DNA of 64,000 bases, from NCBI GenBank assembly GCA_040905705.1, contig JBBDQZ010000064.1, positions 1-64,000 of the forward strand, given 5' to 3'. The notes beneath the pieces were generated by a model. The model worked only from the letters and a program-made list of their open reading frames with translations. It searched no databases and was not told the origin of the DNA. Position 1 is the first letter of the stretch. Every line of letters starts with the position of its first letter. The position numbers and the translations under genes were made by a program. Shown piece after piece: positions 17,937 through 27,787 of the stretch. This DNA is from JBBDQZ01 sp040905705. GTDB lineage: Bacteria > Bacteroidota > Rhodothermia > Balneolales > Natronogracilivirgulaceae.

Positions 17937-18272
17937 ATGGAGTCAAGGTATCAACCCAGCAAGATAATAGTAAATTCCGAACTACAGGAATTGCAAATTG
18001 AATGGAGTGACGGGCACCATAGCAGGTATCCCATGGAAGGGCTCAGACGTGCGTGTCCGTGTGTTTTTTGCCAGGGAGGACATGAGAACATGGGAAAATC
18101 GGTGGATCCGAAAATCTTTCTGGAACCAACCCCCCGGACCCGTTCCATTAAGAATATCCAGCAAGTGGGTACCTATGCTATCCAGCTTTTTTGGGATGAC
18201 GGACATCAAACCGGGATTTATCGTTTCGAGAAATTGAGGGATATGTGTCCCGTCGAAAACGGGATCATATAA
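17937..18272 (+). CDS. DUF971 domain protein
   Basis: DUF971 is the small zinc-binding domain also found at the N-terminus of gamma-butyrobetaine hydroxylase and beside some Mrp/ApbC ATPases. This 111-residue protein has LRRACPCVFCQGG and a later LRDMCPVENG, giving the metal cysteines, with WSDGHHSRYP and WDDGHQTGIYRF repeats. I prefer the ATG at 17937 (MESRYQPSK) to an in-frame GTG at 17901. The role is unknown; an Fe-S or metal handling link is only inferred. Confidence 0.88.
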   Translation: MESRYQPSKIIVNSELQELQIEWSDGHHSRYPMEGLRRACPCVFCQGGHENMGKSVDPKIFLEPTPRTRSIKNIQQVGTYAIQLFWDDGHQTGIYRFEKLRDMCPVENGII

Positions 18273-18521
18273 TAATTTCTCGTGATCGGTATCGTTGATC
18301 TGTGGAAGTGTATTAAGCGTGCCATATACCCGGCCCATGATGCATGGACCTGGCCTCAGGACTATAAAAGCGTCTAAACAGCTGTACTCATCACCTCGTA
18401 TAGGGTTGTGCAAAGTAAAAAAACTTTATTTATCGAAACAAATTTATCATGTTCTCCGTATTATCGTTCAGTTTGATTTCAGGAAGAAATTGTCACAGGT
18501 TATTTTAACAGGTAAATCATT

Positions 18522-20165
18522 ATGTCGGACGTTTTATCTGCGTCTCAAGCACGTCTCACGGGGGTCCGGTTTTTCAGAAAGTTATTATTATCCGCAGTAC
18601 AACCAGGGGTTGCGTTTTTTTTTATTCTGTGTTTGGTTTTGCTTCAGTTGTCGCAACCGGCCTGTGCACATGCCGGGGCTTTGAATCGTACAGATACGCT
18701 TCATTTGACTCTTGATGAAGCGGTTCACAGGGCACTTGAGCACAATTTCGGTATCCGTGAGGTGATGCTGGATCGTGAAACGGCTGATCAGCAGGTCCGG
18801 GAAGCCTGGAGTAATGTCTATCCACGTGTAGATGGCAGCGCCAATTTTACCAGAAACATTGTGACAGCCAATCCGTTTGCCGGAAGCGGAGCGCAAGATT
18901 TGTTTGCCGGATTTGGTGCTATTGGCTGGCTTCGATTTAACGAACAGGCACGACTTGACGGGGAAGATCAGATTACTTATGAAGAATATCTGGATCGGCA
19001 GATGGAAGGATATGAGCAGGCCGGCATCACTCCGCCATCACTTGACGATGACCCGTTCAGTGTGGACAATCAGTTTGTGGCATCTCTGGTTATTACCCAG
19101 ACACTTTTCAACGGATCCGCATTTGCCGCTATTCGCGGAGCCGAACAGTTCATGCAATTAAGGGAAGATGCTGTACACCGGGAACGTCAGGTAGTCATCG
19201 ATGAAGTGCGAAGGGCCTATTTTTCAGCATTGCTTGCCCGGCAGCAAGTGGAGGTACTTGAAAGAAGCATAGATCGTTTGAGCCGTACTGTGGAAGACGC
19301 ACGCAGGACCGCCGAACAGGGCTTGAGTTCACGATATGAAAAACTCAGCGCCGAGGTCGAACTGGTAAACCTGGAAACCGATCTTATTGAAGCAGAAAAC
19401 CAGGCGCAGCTGGCATCGAAGAATATTAATCTTATCTTGAGCCTGGACGTTGACCAGCCCATCCAACTGGAGGGAAGTCTCTCAATGACGTCATTGCAAC
19501 CGGTCAGAGAGATGTCGCTAAACGAGGCGATAGAAATTGCTCTGGAACACAGGCCGGACCTTCAACAGGCGGAGGGTAGTATTGAGATCAACCGTATTAA
19601 TGAAAGTTTGTCCCGTTCCTCTTATCGTCCGGTAGTAAATGCATTTGCAAATATCGACTACCTTGGAAGGGTGCCGGATAATCGGGAGATCATTATCTCG
19701 AATTCGGAAGATCCATTTCATTTTGACAGCCAACAACGCAGTTTTTTTCATGATTCATACTGGAACCCGAATGTAGCAGTGGGTATTAATGTGAGCTGGA
19801 ACCTCTTCTCCGGCTTTCAAAACCAGGCAAGAGTACAGCAAAGTCGCATCGAAACACGTAAAAGCGAGATTCAGTACGAATTTATGAGCAATGCCATCCG
19901 GATGGAAGTGGATCGCGCGTTGCGGAATCTGACGACTGCCGGTCGACGAATTGAAAGTCAGCGGAGGAACATTGAGCAAGCCCGTGTTAATTATGATTTT
20001 GCCCAAGCACGGTTGCAGGAAGGTGTTGGTAACAGTTTGGAAGAACGGCAGGCCTCCATGTTACTTGATCAGAGTCAGATGTCCTACCTTGCCGCCGTCC
20101 ATGATTACCTGGTGGCCGTAAGTAATTTTGAACTTGTTTTGGGAGTCAGCATCGATCTCCTGTAA
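18522..20165 (+). CDS. TolC family outer membrane efflux protein
   Basis: This is the outer membrane channel of a tripartite efflux pump. The 547-residue protein has a signal peptide (hydrophobic segment about residues 28-45, cleavage near ACAHA), two repeats of the OEP domain beginning with LHLTLDEAVHRALEHNFGI and MSLNEAIEIALEHRPDL, and long heptad-rich helices (for example around residues 225-300). It leads a three-gene cluster with the adaptor and RND pump. The 250 bases upstream contain no obvious regulator site. Confidence 0.95.
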   Translation: MSDVLSASQARLTGVRFFRKLLLSAVQPGVAFFFILCLVLLQLSQPACAHAGALNRTDTLHLTLDEAVHRALEHNFGIREVMLDRETADQQVREAWSNVYPRVDGSANFTRNIVTANPFAGSGAQDLFAGFGAIGWLRFNEQARLDGEDQITYEEYLDRQMEGYEQAGITPPSLDDDPFSVDNQFVASLVITQTLFNGSAFAAIRGAEQFMQLREDAVHRERQVVIDEVRRAYFSALLARQQVEVLERSIDRLSRTVEDARRTAEQGLSSRYEKLSAEVELVNLETDLIEAENQAQLASKNINLILSLDVDQPIQLEGSLSMTSLQPVREMSLNEAIEIALEHRPDLQQAEGSIEINRINESLSRSSYRPVVNAFANIDYLGRVPDNREIIISNSEDPFHFDSQQRSFFHDSYWNPNVAVGINVSWNLFSGFQNQARVQQSRIETRKSEIQYEFMSNAIRMEVDRALRNLTTAGRRIESQRRNIEQARVNYDFAQARLQEGVGNSLEERQASMLLDQSQMSYLAAVHDYLVAVSNFELVLGVSIDLL

Positions 20166-20197
20166 CGCTAATTGACCAACTTTTTATTCAAAGTATC

Positions 20198-21280
20198 ATG
20201 AGTACAAACAGTATAAATACAATAATCAAAATTATACCCTTATTTTTATTGGTGACCAGTCTTGTGGCGTGTAATGAGGGCTCGAGTAACCCCGGGGACG
20301 ATGAAAATGGAAATCAGCGTGTCAGGGAGGTTGTAGTTGAAACAGAAAAAGTCGAGTTACAGCCGTTTGAGGAGTATATCAGGGTAACCGGAACGGTTGA
20401 AGCACTGGAAGATGCGGTAATTTCGGCGGAAGTGTCCGGAACAGTACAATCCATTGTGGATCGGGGAACCCGTGTTCAAAGAGGAGCCGTACTGGCCGAT
20501 CTGGATGACCGGATGGTCCGTTCCTCACTTGAGGTGGCACGCTCCAATTATGAACTGGCTGAAGATGCCTTGAGGCGCCAGGAGCCTTTGCTCGAAGATT
20601 CCATTATCAGTACCATTGAATATAACCGGACTCGTGCGCAACGCGATCAGGCCAGGGCACAGCTTGAACAGGCGGAAAAACAATTGCGGGATTCCCGGAT
20701 TGAGGCTCCGTTTCAGGGGGTGATCGAAGAACGAATGATAAGCATTGGTGAACTGGTCAATCCCGGAATGCCGGTACTTCGGCTGGTAAATATCGACCGT
20801 GTCCGTATCAATGCCGGAATCCCAGAACGGTACATCAACGACATTCGCCGGGGGACGCCGGTGAATGTGCTTCTGAAAGGTTATGGCGGGATGCAAATTG
20901 AAAGTGAAATTCAATATGCGGGCAGTGTCATTGTCCCCGAAACGCGGACATTTCCTGTAGAAGTGGTGCTGCAAAATCGTGAGGGCCTCCTTAATCCAGA
21001 GATGGTGGTCAATCTCGAGGTTACAAGAAGGGTTTGGGAGGATGTGTTGATCGTACCCCGGACGGTACTGGTGCGTAACGAAGAGGGATTTCAGTTATTT
21101 GTAGTACGTCAGCAGAGCGATCCACCTGTAGCCGAAATGCGTCGGGTGAAAACAGGCGCCGCGTCCGGCTCTCTTATTCTGGTTGAAGAAGGATTGGAGC
21201 CGGGTGATGAGGTAATAGTGACCGGGCAAACCAATGTCAGCGATGGTGATTTTTTACGAATATTGAGTCGTCGTGAATGA
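20198..21280 (+). CDS. RND efflux periplasmic adaptor (membrane fusion protein)
   Basis: This adaptor joins the inner membrane pump to the TolC channel. The 360-residue lipoprotein has a lipobox (TSLVAC, about residues 19-24), a biotinyl-lipoyl domain split around a helical hairpin (AEVSGTVQSIVDRGTRVQRG, later APFQGVIEERMISIGELV), a beta-barrel region and a membrane-proximal domain (VSDGDFLRILS near the end). The hairpin (about residues 110-165) is short, as in three-subunit pumps. It lies 32 bases after tolC and 128 bases before the pump. Confidence 0.95.
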   Translation: MSTNSINTIIKIIPLFLLVTSLVACNEGSSNPGDDENGNQRVREVVVETEKVELQPFEEYIRVTGTVEALEDAVISAEVSGTVQSIVDRGTRVQRGAVLADLDDRMVRSSLEVARSNYELAEDALRRQEPLLEDSIISTIEYNRTRAQRDQARAQLEQAEKQLRDSRIEAPFQGVIEERMISIGELVNPGMPVLRLVNIDRVRINAGIPERYINDIRRGTPVNVLLKGYGGMQIESEIQYAGSVIVPETRTFPVEVVLQNREGLLNPEMVVNLEVTRRVWEDVLIVPRTVLVRNEEGFQLFVVRQQSDPPVAEMRRVKTGAASGSLILVEEGLEPGDEVIVTGQTNVSDGDFLRILSRRE

Positions 21281-21408
21281 TTTCGCTGAAAAAATGGCGG
21301 TCACCGGATAATCGGACGCCAAAGCAATTTGATTTTTTATGGATTTGCCTGTCAGGTATACTGAACAGTTCGATCCGGATACCTTGAGTATATTTTGTCT
21401 CTTGCCAT

Positions 21409-24400
21409 ATGAAAATTATAGAACAAGCCATTAAGAACCGGACACTGATTGTGGCGTTGGCTGCTATCCTGGTATTTTCCGGGCTTTATGCCTATATCAC
21501 CATCCCCAAAGAGTCGTCACCATCGATTGATATACCACTATATATCATTTCAACGATATATCCAGGTATCGGTCCTGCTGATATGGAGTCATTGGTAACT
21601 CAACCGCTTGAACGCGAATTACAGGGGATAGAAGGGGTCAGTGAGATTCGTTCCACAACGTTTGAGGGCTTCAGCACAATTGTCGTTGAATTTGATCTCG
21701 AAGTTGAGAATATCGAGGCGAGTCAACGTGTGCGGGAACAGGTGGATATGGCCCGGTCGGAGTTGCCATCCGATGCCGAAGATCCGACTATCACGGAATT
21801 CAGTATTGATGATTTCCCGATTATGACCATTAATCTTACTGCGGATTATCCACTGGCACAATTGACCCAGATTTCCGGGCGTCTGGAAGATGAACTGGAG
21901 GCTATTGCCGGAATCCGGGATGTAGATGTGATCGGAGGCATAGAACGGGAAGTTCAGGTGAATGTGGACCTCAATGCGCTGAAGGGGTATAATATCTCCT
22001 TTAACCAGATCATCGGTGCTATCCAGGGGCAAAACCTGACAATGCCGGGGGGGAGTGTGGATGTTGACCGGTTGTCTTATTTATTGCGCGTCTCCGGTGA
22101 ATTCAATCATCCTGAAGAGATTAATGACCTGGTTGTATTCGCTCCCCCGGTAGGTGAGGGAAACGGTGAAAATGGTTCGTCCCAACCTCTGGGAATGGTT
22201 TATATGCGCGATTTGGCCGAGGTGCTTTACGGGTTTAAAGATCGTTCCAGTTACGCCCGCCTGACTGCCTATAAAGTGGAGAATGATGGAGGCCAGCTGA
22301 TTCCGATACCGAAAGAGGAGCTCGCTGAAAATCAGGTGATCAGTCTTGACATTAAACAACGTTCAGGATCCAATATTCTGGATATCTCAGGGGAGGTAAA
22401 CCGTGTACTTGAATCGTTTACCTTTCCGGCGGGTACCCGAATCGTGATGACCAACGATGCCAGTGAAGAAATACGAGTCATGATCAGTGATCTGGAAAAC
22501 AGCATCATCAGCGGGATGCTGTTTGTGGTGCTGGTCCTGGTATTCTTTCTTGGGATTCGTAATGCACTGCTTGTGGGCACCGCGGTACCCCTGGCTATTT
22601 TTGTCGGTTTTCTGGTGATGACTGTCATGGGGCAGACCATTAATTTTGTAATATTGTTCAGTCTGATCATGGCTTTGGGGCTGTTGGTGGATAACTCGGT
22701 CGTGATCGTTGAAAATATTTACCGGTTTCGCGAAATGGGGCATGAACGTTTTGAAGCCGCCAGAATGGGTGCCACGGAAGTGGGTTATGCTCTGCTGGCT
22801 TCTACCGCAACGCTTGTGGCTGCTTTTCTTCCACTTCTCCTCTGGCCCGGCATCATTGGCAAGTTCATGAGCTATCTACCTATGACACTGATTATCGTGC
22901 TGTCGAGCTCCCTGTTCATTGCCCTGGTTATTTACCCCGTTTTGACCGGCTATTTTGTAAAATTGAGTCATGAAAAGAAGAAAAAGAAGAGCCGGGTTGC
23001 CAAATTAACACTGCTGATACTCGGTGCTGTTTTAGCCGGTGTCGTAGGAATCAGCAATTATATTACACTGATAGTTGCTGTCCTGCTGACAGTATTTTTT
23101 TTCATAAGCTACAAGCTTTTTGTGAAGCCGTTGAGTGTTTATTTCACAGAAACGTTCCTGCCCAAATTTATAACAGGATACAGGGAAATTCTGGGGTGGA
23201 TGTTGCAACGTGATTACAGTGTTCGCGGAGCCTACTGGCGAAATATGTTTAGTCTGTCCGCTTTCACCATTGGGTTTCTTCTGCTTGTATTCGGAGGAAT
23301 ATTATCGGCTTTTCTTGACAATGCTTCCATGGCCGTTATTATACCGGGCGCGATCATTATGGCTGTGGGCTCGATTGGTATAGTTATACATACCATAGAA
23401 TCCATATTTATTGGTGGAAGGCGCAGTGTGATTGCCGGCCTGGCAATCGCGTCTATTTTTATTGTAACAATGTTCGGGTTTTCGTTGATGGGTGCCGCAT
23501 TCTCTATGCCGGTTATATTGATTCTGATGGGTGTGCCTTGCGTAATTATCGCTATTGGTTTTACTGGATTATTTTATCCCTCCGGCAAACCCATCATTCT
23601 TACGGACAATCGTGCCCGGCTTTTGAATACCGCTCTTGGGGCTCTATTTGGAATTCTGGTGATTTTCAACCTTGTTCCACCTGGTGTTTCATTTTTCCCC
23701 GAGGTGGATCCCCGAAGAGTTGATGTTTATGTGGAAGGCCCGCTTGGTATGAACATTGATGCAAGTGACAAAATGATCAGAGAAATTCAGGACCGGTTGA
23801 GCCGGCTTCTCGATGAAAACCCGGATACGCGAGCCGGTGTGGAAAATATTCAGGTTAATGTCGGTATCGCCGGTTCCGGAGATTTTGCTATAGGTATGCC
23901 CAGCCCTGAACGAGCCCGGATTTCGCTCAATATGGTCGACTTTGCCGACAGGATGGAACCAAGCAGTGTTTCCATTACGAAAATTCGGGAGGCGATACAG
24001 GGTATTCCCGATGCACGAATTCAGGTGGAAGGACAGGAAATGGGCCCACCCACCGGATCACCTGTTAATATTGAAATATCGGGGGATGATTTTATTCAAG
24101 TCGAGCGGTATACCCGGGAAATCCGACAAATTCTCCAGGATGCCGAATTCAGTGGATCCATACCCGGCCTTGTTGATGTGCGGGATAATGTCAGTGGCGG
24201 CCTGCCCGAGTATCGTATGCTTATAGATCATGAAAAAGCACGCAGTTTTGGCCTTAGTTTGTCGGATATTGCCCAAACTGTACGTATAGCGATCAATGGG
24301 TTTGAAGCAGGTACCTACCGGGACGAAGAAGATGAATATGATATTGTCGTGAGATTGCGTAAGGAAGATCGGGAAGGCCTTGACCATATTGGAGATTTGA

Positions 24401-25227
24401 CAATCAACCAGATGGGCAGACAGATTCCGCTGGTATCGGTAGCCGACTTCAATGAGGGTACAGGCCCAGGAAGAATCACCCGCCTTAATTTGCTGAGAAC
24501 AGCGGTTGTGGAAGCGGATGCCGGCCCCGGTTTCAGTGGGCCGGAGGTGTTGTCACAGGTACGGGAGCTGCTGGCTGATTACGAAGCATCTCTTCCGGTT
24601 GGTTACACGATGCAATATACAGGTGAAAGTGAAGATCAGGATGAAAGTTTCAGTTTTCTGGCAATTGCACTGTTAATAAGTTTTGCCCTCATTTTCCTGA
24701 TCCTGCTGGCCAAATTCAATAGCCTCGTCATTCCGTTCATTATCATGATTGCTGTTGGGCTCAGCCTGCTGGGGGTAATTCTCGGCATGATTATTACACG
24801 CACTGAATTCAGTGTGATGGTTTTTGTGGGGATTATCAGTCTGGCCGGTATCGTTTGTATAAATAATATTGTATTGGTGGAGTATATCAAGCAGCTGCTT
24901 GATAAAGGCTACACCCGGATGGAAGCCATCATTGAGGCTGGTTCTATCCGTTTACGACCGGTATTGTTGACAGCATTAACTACAATTCTTGGTCTGGTAC
25001 CCCTGACATTCGGAATAAATATCGATTATATCGGCCTGTTGACATCGCTTAACCCGTCATTTCAGATTGGAACCGAAAATACCCAGTTTTGGGGCCCGAT
25101 GGGTGTAACGATTATCAGTGGCCTGATATTTGCGACTTTTCTGACATTGGTCATTGTCCCGGTGATGTATTCGGTTTTTGAATCCATCGCTGAAAAAATG
25201 GGCCGTGTATACCGATCCGATGGATGA
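21409..25227 (+). CDS. RND efflux pump inner membrane subunit with extended membrane domain
   Basis: This is a proton-driven multidrug or lipid efflux pump. At 1272 residues it is about 230 longer than AcrB-type pumps. The normal architecture is visible: TM1, porter domain (YPGIGPADMESLVTQPLE), TM4 with LLVDNSVVIVEN, a second porter half and TM10-12. The excess sits between TM6 and the second porter half (about residues 515-770), where I count about seven hydrophobic helices in place of one. That keeps the parity needed for correct topology. Of the classical proton-relay triad, the second TM4 Asp is Asn and the TM10 Lys position is Ile (GIVCINNIVLVEY). The substrate is unknown. Confidence 0.93.
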   Translation: MKIIEQAIKNRTLIVALAAILVFSGLYAYITIPKESSPSIDIPLYIISTIYPGIGPADMESLVTQPLERELQGIEGVSEIRSTTFEGFSTIVVEFDLEVENIEASQRVREQVDMARSELPSDAEDPTITEFSIDDFPIMTINLTADYPLAQLTQISGRLEDELEAIAGIRDVDVIGGIEREVQVNVDLNALKGYNISFNQIIGAIQGQNLTMPGGSVDVDRLSYLLRVSGEFNHPEEINDLVVFAPPVGEGNGENGSSQPLGMVYMRDLAEVLYGFKDRSSYARLTAYKVENDGGQLIPIPKEELAENQVISLDIKQRSGSNILDISGEVNRVLESFTFPAGTRIVMTNDASEEIRVMISDLENSIISGMLFVVLVLVFFLGIRNALLVGTAVPLAIFVGFLVMTVMGQTINFVILFSLIMALGLLVDNSVVIVENIYRFREMGHERFEAARMGATEVGYALLASTATLVAAFLPLLLWPGIIGKFMSYLPMTLIIVLSSSLFIALVIYPVLTGYFVKLSHEKKKKKSRVAKLTLLILGAVLAGVVGISNYITLIVAVLLTVFFFISYKLFVKPLSVYFTETFLPKFITGYREILGWMLQRDYSVRGAYWRNMFSLSAFTIGFLLLVFGGILSAFLDNASMAVIIPGAIIMAVGSIGIVIHTIESIFIGGRRSVIAGLAIASIFIVTMFGFSLMGAAFSMPVILILMGVPCVIIAIGFTGLFYPSGKPIILTDNRARLLNTALGALFGILVIFNLVPPGVSFFPEVDPRRVDVYVEGPLGMNIDASDKMIREIQDRLSRLLDENPDTRAGVENIQVNVGIAGSGDFAIGMPSPERARISLNMVDFADRMEPSSVSITKIREAIQGIPDARIQVEGQEMGPPTGSPVNIEISGDDFIQVERYTREIRQILQDAEFSGSIPGLVDVRDNVSGGLPEYRMLIDHEKARSFGLSLSDIAQTVRIAINGFEAGTYRDEEDEYDIVVRLRKEDREGLDHIGDLTINQMGRQIPLVSVADFNEGTGPGRITRLNLLRTAVVEADAGPGFSGPEVLSQVRELLADYEASLPVGYTMQYTGESEDQDESFSFLAIALLISFALIFLILLAKFNSLVIPFIIMIAVGLSLLGVILGMIITRTEFSVMVFVGIISLAGIVCINNIVLVEYIKQLLDKGYTRMEAIIEAGSIRLRPVLLTALTTILGLVPLTFGINIDYIGLLTSLNPSFQIGTENTQFWGPMGVTIISGLIFATFLTLVIVPVMYSVFESIAEKMGRVYRSDG

Positions 25228-25334
25228 AGAATAGAAAAATAATAGACATGACGTATACGGGAATAATGAACTGCTTTTGTATCCCTGTTATTGAAAGTGG
25301 AGGGCTGGATAAAAGGAGAGGGTAATATGCGAAA

Positions 25335-25351
25335 CGGTTCGCTCTGAACCG
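25335..25351. terminator. Hairpin between convergent pump and thioesterase genes
   Basis: CGGTTC-GCTCT-GAACCG is a perfect 6-bp stem lying 9 bases past the stop of the minus-strand thioesterase and about 110 bases past the pump stop. The T-tracts are weak on both sides, so it may be a shared terminator of modest strength. Confidence 0.35.
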
Positions 25352-25360
25352 GCTCCGGCT

Positions 25361-25789
25361 TTATTTATGCTCTTTGACTGAAATGGTGCAGCGGCTGACA
25401 CAAACCGGTCTGTTGTTATCGTCAAGAATCGTGATTTGCCAAACATGAGTAAGGTGTCCATTGTGAAGAAGATTCGCCTCTGCATGGATGTGGCCGTTTT
25501 TAACAGAATTCAGGTGATTGGCATTAATTTCAAGGCCTCTGACTTGTTGTGTATCAGGATCGGCCATCAACCAGCTTCCAAGCGATGCCAGGGTCTCTGC
25601 CAGGGCTACTGATGCCCCTCCATGAAGGAATCCAAAGGGCTGATTGACCGTAGCGGTAACAGGCATGCTCGCCTTTACCAGGCCGCGGTCCAGCTCCGTA
25701 ATATTTATGGAAAACGTTTCCATAAGCCCCGGTATTTTTTCATTTTGAAACCGGTTCCACTGATTCAGTACCTCCGGAGCAATACGCAT
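25361..25789 (-). CDS. Hotdog-fold thioesterase, PaaI/YdiI-like
   Basis: These enzymes hydrolyse acyl-CoA thioesters such as phenylacetyl-CoA, dihydroxynaphthoyl-CoA or other aromatic CoAs. The 142-residue protein has the family motif FGFLHGGASVALAETLAS with the conserved His-Gly-Gly and Glu, then LEINANHLNSV and the strand HVWQITILDDNNRPVCVS. The substrate cannot be fixed. It is last in a probable FKBP-PhzF-thioesterase operon with 31-36 base gaps. Confidence 0.9.
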   Translation of the reverse strand: MRIAPEVLNQWNRFQNEKIPGLMETFSINITELDRGLVKASMPVTATVNQPFGFLHGGASVALAETLASLGSWLMADPDTQQVRGLEINANHLNSVKNGHIHAEANLLHNGHLTHVWQITILDDNNRPVCVSRCTISVKEHK

Positions 25790-25820
25790 AGAAATGATTC
25801 ATTAACGGATACAGGACGGC

Positions 25821-26756
25821 TTAAAAGCCATCGGTTGACTGGTTGCGAAGGCGAATGGTTCCATCCATCACTGTAACAGATTCCCCCGCCACCTGGATCA
25901 GATTGATTTTTCCGTCTTTGATCACCAGGTTGACATGAACGATACCCGGACGATTGATGTATTCGCCTTGTGACCCACGAAATGAAAAATGCTTTTTCTT
26001 CGGATCGAGAAACCCGTTTTCCCATAAAAAAGCAGCCATCTGGCCGTTAGCTGAACCGGTTACCGGGTCTTCAAAAATTCCGAGGGAAGGGGCAAAAAAA
26101 CGCATCACCCAGTCTTCTTCCAGGTCATCGGTATCGGTGGATACTACAGCAAACCCTCGAAGATCGTGACGTTCATTCAGATTACACAGCAAATGCTGAT
26201 TGGGTTCAAGTGTCCTGAGACTATCAATATTAAGAACGGGAATATAACAATAACCTGAACCGGTTATCTGAGGTTTTACCTTTTGACTGAGTTCGATATC
26301 CGATAAACCCAATGCTCCACACAAATAACGAATGTCGCCCGGATACGGAAAAAATTTCTGGATAGGAAGTGAAAATTTGATGTATGGACGCATGTCAATC
26401 CATTCAACATCAACGGTAATTACACCGGCACGCGATTCTGCCAGAAAAGATTGAGGTTCATTGACCTGAAGGCCGAATCTGCCTTCTTCGGCCATTGTAT
26501 GAAAAGCGGCAAGCGTAGCATGTCCGCACAAGTCGACTTCCTGGGTGGTGGTAAACCAGCGCAGTTTGAGGTCATTTTTCTCACTGTCAGGTGGTAACAC
26601 AAAAGCACTGTCAGATACGTAGATTTCACGGGCGATATTCTGCATATCTGTGCCACTCAAATGCTCTGCGTCAAGAATCACCCCGGCAGGATTACCTGTA
26701 AAAGGTTTGCGTGTAAAGACATCAACCTGCCGGAAACGAACGTTAGATACGGCCAT
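25821..26756 (-). CDS. PhzF family isomerase-like protein
   Basis: PhzF proteins share the diaminopimelate epimerase fold and include phenazine-pathway isomerases and many of unknown role. The 311-residue protein has FTGNPAGVIL, MQNIAREIYVSDSAFVL, LCGHATLAAFH and a C-terminal DPVTGSANG. The usual catalytic Glu (SET in PhzF) is Asp here (VSDSAF, about residue 48), so the active-site acid is shorter but still acidic. No phenazine genes are nearby, so a housekeeping or detoxification role is more likely than antibiotic synthesis. Confidence 0.9.
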   Translation of the reverse strand: MAVSNVRFRQVDVFTRKPFTGNPAGVILDAEHLSGTDMQNIAREIYVSDSAFVLPPDSEKNDLKLRWFTTTQEVDLCGHATLAAFHTMAEEGRFGLQVNEPQSFLAESRAGVITVDVEWIDMRPYIKFSLPIQKFFPYPGDIRYLCGALGLSDIELSQKVKPQITGSGYCYIPVLNIDSLRTLEPNQHLLCNLNERHDLRGFAVVSTDTDDLEEDWVMRFFAPSLGIFEDPVTGSANGQMAAFLWENGFLDPKKKHFSFRGSQGEYINRPGIVHVNLVIKDGKINLIQVAGESVTVMDGTIRLRNQSTDGF

Positions 26757-26791
26757 GTGCGTTGGTTCGGGAGTCTGATAAAGGGGAAAAA

Positions 26792-27574
26792 TTATTGGAT
26801 TTCCAGCAGTTCCACATCAAAAATCAATGTGGAATTGGGTGGAATGATATTTCCGGCGCCGGCATCTCCATACCCCAGCTCAGGCGGGATCACTATGGTA
26901 CGTTTTTCTCCGACCGACATGTCGAGCAGCCCTTCATCCCAGCCGGGTATCACCTGACCCTCTCCAACCGTGAATTCAAATGGTTGATCACGCAGTTTGG
27001 AACTGTCGAACAATGTTCCGTTTTCCAGAAACCCGGAGTAATGAACCGAGATCATGTCACCTGCTTCAGGCTGCTCATTAATTCCTGTTTCGTGAACGAA
27101 ATACTGAAGACCGCTTTCCTTGGTTTCAAGTAAAGATTCATCTACTTCCCATGGTTGTGGAGGTTTGGTAATGGAAAGAAGCTCAATGTCCATGAAGATA
27201 TTTTCTCCTCCGGGGATAAAATTTTCAATACCTTCATCGCCAAATGCCAGATTGGGTGGAATGACCAGTGAACGTTTGCCGCCTTCACGCATGCCGATCA
27301 TCCCGTCATCCCAGCCCTTAATAGGAAGCTGGCCGGCTCCAACCTGTATGATGATCGGTTCACCACGGTCATAGGTTGATTCAAATACCTCACCGTCTTC
27401 CAGGTAGCCTTCGTAATGAAGGGTAAGGAAATCCATGGCTTCGACCTCGTCTCCGGTTCCAATCTCTGTATCGGTAATTTCCAGACCGTCTTCAGTGACT
27501 ACCGTTCCGTCATTTGAGCAGGCCCAGGTGAATAGAAGAACAAGTGTGGAAAATGAAAATAATAGGTACTTCAT
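26792..27574 (-). CDS. Lipoprotein with two FKBP-type prolyl isomerase domains
   Basis: FKBP domains catalyse cis-trans isomerisation of proline peptide bonds and assist protein folding. The 260-residue protein has a lipobox (LLFTWACS), FKBP domain 1 (about 45-135, with VHYEG-like LTLHYEGYLEDGEVFE, IKGWDDGM, IPPNLAFG) and FKBP domain 2 (about 165-260, with ISVHYSGFLENGTLF, IPGWDEGL, IPPELGYGDAG). It is probably anchored in the inner or outer membrane facing the periplasm. It leads the operon with PhzF and the thioesterase. Confidence 0.95.
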   Translation of the reverse strand: MKYLLFSFSTLVLLFTWACSNDGTVVTEDGLEITDTEIGTGDEVEAMDFLTLHYEGYLEDGEVFESTYDRGEPIIIQVGAGQLPIKGWDDGMIGMREGGKRSLVIPPNLAFGDEGIENFIPGGENIFMDIELLSITKPPQPWEVDESLLETKESGLQYFVHETGINEQPEAGDMISVHYSGFLENGTLFDSSKLRDQPFEFTVGEGQVIPGWDEGLLDMSVGEKRTIVIPPELGYGDAGAGNIIPPNSTLIFDVELLEIQ

Positions 27575-27787
27575 GATCAGTTTTTTGTGTTAATGTAATT
27601 GTATTGGTTAAGAATAGGGGATTTCGAATCTATTTCATAGCTCAAAATAATTGCCGGACACATAACGGATGAAAGATGGATTGCTTGCTTGATTAAACCA
27701 AAAAAATTTGATGGATACGGCTCGGCGAGCGTGGAATGGATGTTGACACAGGTGTAGATGTAAAATGTATTGTAGATAACAAAATCA

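Noticed and set aside
27575..27787. Possible tRNA or small RNA in the gap before the FKBP gene
   Set aside because: No cloverleaf, CCA end or conserved loop sequence could be found.
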